Source: Ignavibacteriota bacterium (GTDB lineage: Bacteria; Bacteroidota; Ignavibacteria; Tepidaquicellales; Tepidaquicellaceae). From it: a DNA stretch of 64,000 bases. Every line of letters begins with the position of its first letter. The stretch's first letter is position 1. Below, piece after piece: positions 58,106 through 64,000 of the stretch. The notes under the pieces are model-generated. The model was given only the letters and a program-made list of their open reading frames with translations, searched no databases and had not been told where the DNA came from. Location of the stretch: contig JAPLFJ010000034.1 in NCBI GenBank assembly GCA_026390735.1, forward strand, positions 124,001 through 188,000, given 5' to 3'. A program made the translations under genes and the position numbers.

Positions 58106-61100
58106 TTATTTCAGTAGAACCATTCTCTTTGTCTGTGTATACTTCTCCGTCTGTATTGCGTAGAAATATATTCCGCTCGCAAACCTGCTGCCGTTAAACG
58201 ATGTCTGGTGTATCCCTGCATCGAGACGCTTATTATCTATTAATGTCTCAACAAGTTGTCCGAGTACATTGTAAACTTTCATAGTAACAAATGATTTCTC
58301 GGGTAATGCAAACCTTATGTTCGTTTCCGGATTAAACGGATTCGGATAGTTCTGCATCATATCAAATTTATCAGGTACTTCACTCGATATTTCTATCACA
58401 GGCACTACGGGCGATGTAGTGGAGAATTCGTAAATCACACCCGGTCTCGTAACCGTATAAGGATAAAACATCAGCGAATCACCTTCTGCAAAGTTTGCCG
58501 TTGAACTTAACAGCCTTGGCGCCCATACGTACATAATATCGAACTGTGACTGCTGCGTGAATAGATTCCTGTTCTTGTATGGCGTAACTATTGAAGTATC
58601 ATAGTTTGAATTGAATATATACAACAACAACTTTCGCCCAAGTGAATCTGCCCCAGGTGCCCATTGCCCGGTTGAAGGCTGAACGTCGTTCGATTCCACG
58701 AATGCACAGTTAAGTTGTCTTGGCGATGAACTCGAATCAAGATAATCTGCATCGTATACTTTAAACGGAACCTGTGTCATTCCCTGATAAATATAAAAAT
58801 TATCACTGAACGCAGATGAATCCAGATACCTGTATGCGTACTGCTTATTTGTATTAGAGTAAACTATCTTAACCTTTCTTAAGACTTCGGGCAATATTGC
58901 AGACCTTAAGTTTGTGAAAGTACCTGCACTTGGATATGAAACCGACATTGATAATGACTGCCATGGACGTCCAGCATTCCACAAGTATCTGCTTCCAGTT
59001 ACATAATTATTATAAGGCAGATATTCCCACCCTTTCTGTCTTGTCTGTATTGAATCCGCACGAAGTATCGGGTCTTTTATAATTCCAAAATTTCCAATAA
59101 AATTCGGCACGACACCGCCGAACCTTATATTATCAACTCTGAACAGTATTCCGTCGAATATGCGGGATGAATCGTGAGATGAAGTATTAATTGATAATGC
59201 CTTCAGACCTGTCTTTAACGTTGAGAAAGAGACTCCGTTGTTTGTTGATTTCAGAATACTGTATGCTGTATCGGGAGAATTAAAGACTACTCTGTACTTT
59301 GCTTCCTGAACGTACTGCTGCCCGACTACCACAGGAGTTACTCCAAGGTCAACCCGGTTATTCCTTATCGTATCTCCGTTGTGCAAAGTAAAAGTAATAT
59401 TGTTAGAATAAGGCTGAGGCTGAGCATTGAACAAAGCCGTACCTAAAGTAGTCCTTATTACCTTAAACCCTTTCCTGATGTGAGTGGATTTGCTTACTGC
59501 ATAAGCACCCACAATGTATTTGTATGTTTGCCCGTACTGTATAGTGGAAACCCCTCCGTAGTTTTCGGGGAAGAGTGTACTCGTCATCTGTACTAATCTG
59601 CTGATGCCTGTGTTTGGAAAGTCAGAGGGCATACCAAGTCCGTAAGGCGGAACTATTGGCATCGGCGAATACAGTTCGTTGCCGCCAATAATAACTCCTG
59701 TCGGTAATGTATCAACAACTACGCCAATACTGTTTCTCTTATCGAATATCTTTACGAGTTTAATCTGATTCGGGTCTATTGTCGTAGGTCTGCTGAAATC
59801 AGGCAGACTGTATAACGGCAGGTTTTTATTCACTTCGTAAATCTCGTACCCTTCAAACTCGTAAATGTTTGAATCACTTTTCTGATAAAATATTGTATCC
59901 CAGTACCTGTAAGACTCGGCTGCATCATTCCAGTAAATATTTAATCCGCAGGTTGACGGAGTTAGCGGAGTAACGCTTTGATAAACGTATGGTACAGGCG
60001 GTCTTGGAACTGCATCAAAACCTGAATCGTAAATCAGCTGTGCTGTAACGCTTAATGCCTTTAACTTTGTAACTGAGTTAAGATTACTTGAACCTCTTGC
60101 TATTAACTGAGCTACTATGATAGTCTGAGTATCGTTTGGTGAGACTTTGAAATCAATTCTTCCTGAACCCATAATAAATCTCCTGTCATTACCGGGATCA
60201 GTAGGAATAATTGTTCCTGATGTATCTCCATTACAGTTATACATTGAGCCCTTACTTTCAGTCCAACCTGTTTGTGTTTCAGGGTCACCATAGTAACAGA
60301 ATTTGGTTCTCTTTGGAGGAGTCTTTGTTACATCCATATATGGTGTTCTGTCTTTTTTCAATCCCTGAAGCATATTGTAAGCAGGAATTGGTTCACCGTT
60401 GGGGTCTGATTCGCATGGTGGTGGAGCTGCACCAGTACCTATAAAAAACGTAAAAGAAGTTAAACCTAATGTATCATTCTGACCACCTGCATTCTTCTTT
60501 ATTGCTCCCCTGAAAAAATCAAGTCCCACAGCAGGTGGAGCCGCTCCATAAGTTGGAGGTGAACCTGTCCCATCCATATTATCAGAATTGTAACAATAAC
60601 CTAAATTTAAAGTAGTATCACAACCAATATAATCATCAACTGCATCTCCTAAATCAGGGTCTGTAACAACACCCATAAAAGTTGAATCCCACGTACTGCT
60701 TCCTTTATTTATTATACGCCATTTTATAAACTGTACATTCTCAAGTCCTGGCGAATTGTATGCCCACGAAGTCCATGCAATTTCAGCTTTCAAAAGTGGA
60801 TTCGTTATTCCTCCCCCAAATCCTTCCCCTGGTGAATGACTGCTAATATCAGCATCTGTCATCAATTCAAATATTGTCTGAGCAGCATCTTTCACACCCG
60901 GCATATCAATACCCTGGTCATATATACCATTGTTATTCCTGTCCACATAAGGAGCTCCGTAAGGAACCATCTTATACCAGTTCGCATAATCAGGATTGCT
61001 TTGAGCATTGTCACCAATCTTAACCGTGTACATTTTAAAATCTGCATCTGTATAAAAAGAACCGTTTAAAACTCTACCTGGAGAATATTCGCCTTTATAC

Positions 61101-61408
61101 GATGCCATCACCTGAGCATACTGTCCGTTAATCCCACAGCCTATACACAATCCCGCCGTAAACATAGCAGTCCTGCCAGAACCCTTCGGCCATTCCATAC
61201 CAGAAGTGTTTCCACTTGTAGTATTCTGGTCGAATATTCCCGTGCTCTGAAAGTACGCGGCAATATCATTCGCATTAAGGATAACTCTTTGGATTATTAA
61301 TGAACTTGGTTTGTATTGTTCAGCAGTAACTATTTTTACATACCTTTGCGGGTATGCGGTTTGTATTAGGAGTGCTGACAATAGCAGACAGAAACTTATG
61401 CTTTTCAT
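58106..61408 (-). CDS. Large T9SS-exported protein of unknown function
   Basis: 1100 residues. Signal peptide MKSISFCLLLSALLIQTAYP, cleavage near YPQR. The C-terminus is a T9SS type A sorting domain (MQNYPNPFNPETNIRFALP, ending MVLLK). The middle has no domain I recognise. It is rich in aromatic and aspartate motifs such as DRNNNGIYDQG and DPDLGDAVDDYIGCD, some of them calcium-loop-like, and a fibronectin-like stretch near residues 455-600. Similar long proteins are common in Ignavibacteria. Surface-located by its sorting signal; no enzymatic motif seen. Confidence 0.85.
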   Translation of the reverse strand: MKSISFCLLLSALLIQTAYPQRYVKIVTAEQYKPSSLIIQRVILNANDIAAYFQSTGIFDQNTTSGNTSGMEWPKGSGRTAMFTAGLCIGCGINGQYAQVMASYKGEYSPGRVLNGSFYTDADFKMYTVKIGDNAQSNPDYANWYKMVPYGAPYVDRNNNGIYDQGIDMPGVKDAAQTIFELMTDADISSHSPGEGFGGGITNPLLKAEIAWTSWAYNSPGLENVQFIKWRIINKGSSTWDSTFMGVVTDPDLGDAVDDYIGCDTTLNLGYCYNSDNMDGTGSPPTYGAAPPAVGLDFFRGAIKKNAGGQNDTLGLTSFTFFIGTGAAPPPCESDPNGEPIPAYNMLQGLKKDRTPYMDVTKTPPKRTKFCYYGDPETQTGWTESKGSMYNCNGDTSGTIIPTDPGNDRRFIMGSGRIDFKVSPNDTQTIIVAQLIARGSSNLNSVTKLKALSVTAQLIYDSGFDAVPRPPVPYVYQSVTPLTPSTCGLNIYWNDAAESYRYWDTIFYQKSDSNIYEFEGYEIYEVNKNLPLYSLPDFSRPTTIDPNQIKLVKIFDKRNSIGVVVDTLPTGVIIGGNELYSPMPIVPPYGLGMPSDFPNTGISRLVQMTSTLFPENYGGVSTIQYGQTYKYIVGAYAVSKSTHIRKGFKVIRTTLGTALFNAQPQPYSNNITFTLHNGDTIRNNRVDLGVTPVVVGQQYVQEAKYRVVFNSPDTAYSILKSTNNGVSFSTLKTGLKALSINTSSHDSSRIFDGILFRVDNIRFGGVVPNFIGNFGIIKDPILRADSIQTRQKGWEYLPYNNYVTGSRYLWNAGRPWQSLSMSVSYPSAGTFTNLRSAILPEVLRKVKIVYSNTNKQYAYRYLDSSAFSDNFYIYQGMTQVPFKVYDADYLDSSSSPRQLNCAFVESNDVQPSTGQWAPGADSLGRKLLLYIFNSNYDTSIVTPYKNRNLFTQQSQFDIMYVWAPRLLSSTANFAEGDSLMFYPYTVTRPGVIYEFSTTSPVVPVIEISSEVPDKFDMMQNYPNPFNPETNIRFALPEKSFVTMKVYNVLGQLVETLIDNKRLDAGIHQTSFNGSRFASGIYFYAIQTEKYTQTKRMVLLK

Positions 61409-61570
61409 AAAGTGTATAATTTAGTTTTTAAATAAATTTTACACAAGATTAGTATCTTCAGTTCGGGGAATAGAATATATTTATCAGACTAATCTCACAA
61501 TGAAATTTCAATATATTCTTTTTAATAAACAAGTAATTTTTTCATCGCAATTCTTCAGGTATAATAAAAA

Positions 61571-61595
61571 ACGGCCTCTTTGAGGCCGTCCTTAT
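61571..61595 (-). terminator. Terminator after the transketolase N-subunit gene
   Basis: ACGGCCTC-TTT-GAGGCCGT with a T-run on the reverse strand, 28 bp past the stop codon. Confidence 0.88.
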
Positions 61596-61616
61596 ATATG
61601 TAAATCCTTGTATTAT

Positions 61617-62480
61617 CTAAACAAAATCACCGAACTTTGTCGGAGCTAATTCCGTCAGTGCAATCTTTCCCTGTTCTTCGTTAGGCGGCATTCCGTGCCA
61701 TCTGTAGTCGTCTTCCATAAACGAAACTCCGCGTCCCATCTTTGTATTTGCAATAATCACTATCGGCTTTCCCTTAAAGTTCTTTGCCTTATTCACAGTG
61801 TCGAGTATATTCTGCATATTGTGTCCGTCCATTTCCATCACTTCCCAGTTGAATGCTCTGAACTTGTCTGCCATTGGGTCAAGGTTCATTACTTTCTGAA
61901 CTCTGTTGTCAATCTGGCAGTCGTTCTTGTCAACTATCATTATCAGGTTATCTGTCTTGTGATGTGCCGCCGTCATTACTGCTTCCCAGATTTGTCCTTC
62001 CTGTAGTTCACCGTCACCGTTTATACAGATTACTTTATTCGGTTTCTTATCAAGTCTCAATCCGAGTGCTGTTCCTACTGCAATCGATAATCCCTGTCCG
62101 AGCGAACCCGATGCGAGTTCAACTCCCGGTACTCCGTGTGTCTTGAACGGTGCAGGATGTCCCTGAAGTCTTCCGTTTACTTTTCTTAATGTCTTAAGTT
62201 CTTCAATAGGAATGTATCCTCTGCGTGCAAGTGTTGCATACCATACGGGTGCAATATGACCTATCGATAAATATACGTAGTCCCTGTCGTCTGCATAAGG
62301 ATTCTCATTGTCAACATTCAGAAGATTAAAATAAAGTGCTGTAAATATATCGGCAGTTCCAAGCGGACCGCCCGAATGCCCTGTCTTTGCTATTAAAAGC
62401 ATATTAATTATATCACGTCTTATCTGACGAGCCATTTCATTAAGTTCTTCTATCGTACCTAACTGTGGATTTTTACTCAT
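61617..62480 (-). CDS. Transketolase, N-terminal subunit
   Basis: 287 residues, the usual size of the N-half of split transketolases. Thiamine-diphosphate motif GDGELQEGQIWEA with the closing N (DKNDCQID), plus KTGHSGGPLGTADI and SGSLGQGLSIAVG. The C-terminal half, needed for a working enzyme, is normally the next gene, but here a terminator and an unrelated gene follow. Pentose phosphate pathway, cytosol. Confidence 0.95.
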   Translation of the reverse strand: MSKNPQLGTIEELNEMARQIRRDIINMLLIAKTGHSGGPLGTADIFTALYFNLLNVDNENPYADDRDYVYLSIGHIAPVWYATLARRGYIPIEELKTLRKVNGRLQGHPAPFKTHGVPGVELASGSLGQGLSIAVGTALGLRLDKKPNKVICINGDGELQEGQIWEAVMTAAHHKTDNLIMIVDKNDCQIDNRVQKVMNLDPMADKFRAFNWEVMEMDGHNMQNILDTVNKAKNFKGKPIVIIANTKMGRGVSFMEDDYRWHGMPPNEEQGKIALTELAPTKFGDFV

Positions 62481-62600
62481 TATTAAAGTTTATTTTTGGT
62501 TTTCAATTATTATATGTTAAAACAATTATTCAGTATATAAATTCAATTACTTATTCACTTTATTACTCTGGCACAGGTCCGCCGTCTTGTTGGGCGGATT

Positions 62601-62640
62601 ACTTTGTCACTTTGTTACTTTGTCACTTTGTCACTTTGTC
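62601..62640. repeat. 8-bp tandem repeat covering the end of plsY
   Basis: Five units of ACTTTGTC (the second ends in T). The plsY stop codon at 62623-62625 lies inside the array, so the last residues (DKVTK) are repeat-encoded. Confidence 0.9.
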
Positions 62641-63258
62641 CCCGCTCTTCCTAACCATCTCCATAAACGGCCCTATATGCTTCAGCAATATCACAAGGCT
62701 TATCACGGATACCATTGCAAACATTACTTCAAACCCGTTGCTCACAGCAGCGTCATACTTTTCGAGTAATGGTTTTGCTAAATAATACACGAGAGGCAGT
62801 AGAAGTGTCGCTACGATGTTCCCGAAATGTACTTTTCTGTAAACTGCAAATGATAAAAGGAATAAAAGACACCATATCAGTAATACAAAGGGTTCTACTG
62901 CTACGAAAAGCCCCGCTGCCGTTGCGAGTCCCCTTCCGCCTTTGAACTTAAGCCACACAGAAAAGTTATGCCCGATAATTAAAAGTGTAAAAGGTATGAG
63001 TAAAGTTTCAAACGGGAAACCACCTGCTTTAAGGAAGATGAATGAAGGTATAAACCCTTTAAGAAAATCCAGCACAAGAACCGATATTCCCGTCCACTTG
63101 GATTTTGTTACTTCGTAAGAGTTCAGTGCCCCGACATTACCAGAACCTTCTTTGGTAATATCCTTACCAGTGCTCCTTAGAATCACTAAATAAGCAGTGG
63201 GTATTGAACCTATAAGGTAAAATAATATGCAGAGTAAAACGTATTCTGTTATTGTCAT
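62623..63258 (-). CDS. plsY: Glycerol-3-phosphate acyltransferase PlsY
   Basis: 211 residues with five hydrophobic helices. Family motifs are present in slightly altered form: GSGNVGALN in place of SGNxGATN, and GHNFSVWLKFKGGRGLATA where GGKG is usual. It transfers acyl groups from acyl phosphate to glycerol-3-phosphate in the inner membrane, starting phospholipid synthesis. It begins 4 bp after the DUF1460 gene, so they are probably one operon. The C-terminus falls in an 8-bp tandem repeat. Confidence 0.93.
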   Translation of the reverse strand: MTITEYVLLCILFYLIGSIPTAYLVILRSTGKDITKEGSGNVGALNSYEVTKSKWTGISVLVLDFLKGFIPSFIFLKAGGFPFETLLIPFTLLIIGHNFSVWLKFKGGRGLATAAGLFVAVEPFVLLIWCLLFLLSFAVYRKVHFGNIVATLLLPLVYYLAKPLLEKYDAAVSNGFEVMFAMVSVISLVILLKHIGPFMEMVRKSGDKVTK

Positions 63259-63262
63259 ATTA

Positions 63263-64000
63263 TTATATTGGTCTCGCTACTATAATACCTGTCTGGACTT
63301 TATTGCCCTTAAGATATTCTTTAAGCTCTTCTTTTGAAATAATAATTTCGCGCTTTGTTATAGAAGCGTGCATAAAATGTGTCTTGCCGTTTTTCTTTAG
63401 TATAAAACCTGTATGGGTTACGTCAAGCCCGACAATGTTTGTAGTAGTTGCAATGATGTCGCCTGATTCAAGTTTATCGTAATACTCGTCAACTTCACCC
63501 TTTTTAATGTAATATAACCTTCTCTTGTTCATATTCTTTTCGATTGCTTTAATCTCTTCCACATAATCATCGTTGACTGAAAATTGTTTGTAAGAATCTG
63601 TATGTGTCGACATAAAATTAATTTTCTTGGTGTAAAGTTCTCCGCCGATATCCTGAGTAATATCTTTTAAATATCCCTTTTCCTGATTGTTGTAAATCCA
63701 GTCCGTGTAGTAGTGAAGCCTTGAAGGATATCCGTTTATCTCTCCGTTGCGGTACCTTATGTTCTGAAGTTCTGCTTTGTAACTCGCAAAATCCACTGTC
63801 CCTTTTTTAATGATTGTTGATATCGCAAGAACATTTTCCACATAAGTTACGCAGTCAAGCCCCGTAATCTTTATAACCAGTTTCTCTTCGTTCACATTTT
63901 TATCAAGTGTTCCAGCCACGTATTCCACACCCTGAAAACTTTTCCCGACAGTCTCTATTATCTCTCCAATATCCATTTTACCGAGAGATTCATCAAAACT
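63263..64000 (-). CDS. DUF1460-family cysteine peptidase-like protein (N-terminus cut by window edge)
   Basis: The frame stays open to the window edge, with eight more codons before the first in-window ATG at 63976, so the true start and any signal peptide lie outside. The region VGKSFQGVEYVAGTLD followed by GLDCVTYVENVLA gives the catalytic cysteine. GYPSRLHYYTDWI and DVTHTGFILKKNGKTHFMHAS give the histidine-bearing segment. DUF1460 proteins have an NlpC/P60-like fold and are thought to act on cell-wall peptides. It is upstream of and nearly touching plsY. Confidence 0.9.
   Translation of the reverse strand, partial: SFDESLGKMDIGEIIETVGKSFQGVEYVAGTLDKNVNEEKLVIKITGLDCVTYVENVLAISTIIKKGTVDFASYKAELQNIRYRNGEINGYPSRLHYYTDWIYNNQEKGYLKDITQDIGGELYTKKINFMSTHTDSYKQFSVNDDYVEEIKAIEKNMNKRRLYYIKKGEVDEYYDKLESGDIIATTTNIVGLDVTHTGFILKKNGKTHFMHASITKREIIISKEELKEYLKGNKVQTGIIVARPI

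Overview
The window is AT-rich chromosomal DNA that most resembles the Ignavibacteria / Bacteroidota-Chlorobi group. The main reasons are six secreted proteins ending in a type IX secretion (T9SS) type A sorting domain with the hallmark NYPNPFNP, a PorV/PorQ-family outer-membrane protein, a TonB-dependent receptor remnant, a fused 2-oxoacid:ferredoxin oxidoreductase, and multi-PAS hybrid histidine kinases. No IS element, prophage or CRISPR array was seen. Two tRNA genes are present. Both window edges cut genes: a 4Fe-4S protein on the left and a DUF1460 protein on the right.

Layout. 0-6.5 kb: 4Fe-4S protein (partial), MscL, M13 peptidase, lipoprotein cytochrome c, a TonB-receptor pseudogene, a small unknown protein. 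6.7-10.5 kb: hybrid kinase plus lone receiver. 10.5-15.5 kb: a compact region with three sigma-54-type promoters driving a 31-residue membrane peptide and two Asp-box beta-propeller T9SS cargo proteins; palindromes resembling enhancer sites lie about 95-110 bp upstream of each predicted start. 15.6-19 kb: a six-PAS hybrid kinase. 19-25.4 kb: RmuC, LpxA, tRNA-Lys, AtpC/AtpD, a T9SS M14 carboxypeptidase. 25.5-31 kb: GlmS, then MoxR ATPase and an active/inactive M16 peptidase pair in one overlapping operon. 31-40.7 kb: a metallopeptidase-propeller-barrel protein, KorAB, RplI/Ssb/RpsF without RpsR, tRNA-Leu, a membrane phosphoesterase. 40.9-52 kb: a giant CHASE/seven-PAS kinase, a repeat-rich intergenic region, DnaJ/CbpA, RadC, an S9 peptidase, PorV/PorQ. 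52-61.4 kb: T9SS cargo including a 1191-residue FGE-fold protein whose conserved N-terminal domain is split by blocks of about 60-residue repeats. 61.6-64 kb: transketolase N-half, PlsY, DUF1460.

Taken together, the non-housekeeping part describes a cell-surface and secretion lifestyle. Secreted propellers, proteases and repeat proteins are exported by T9SS, environmental signals are read by large PAS kinases, and at least part of the cargo appears to be under sigma-54 control. Intergenic DNA carries short-period tandem repeats (11 bp at three places, 8 bp and 14 bp at gene ends) and a dispersed repeat family at gene 3' ends. Two terminators 5 kb apart share an identical 38-bp block.
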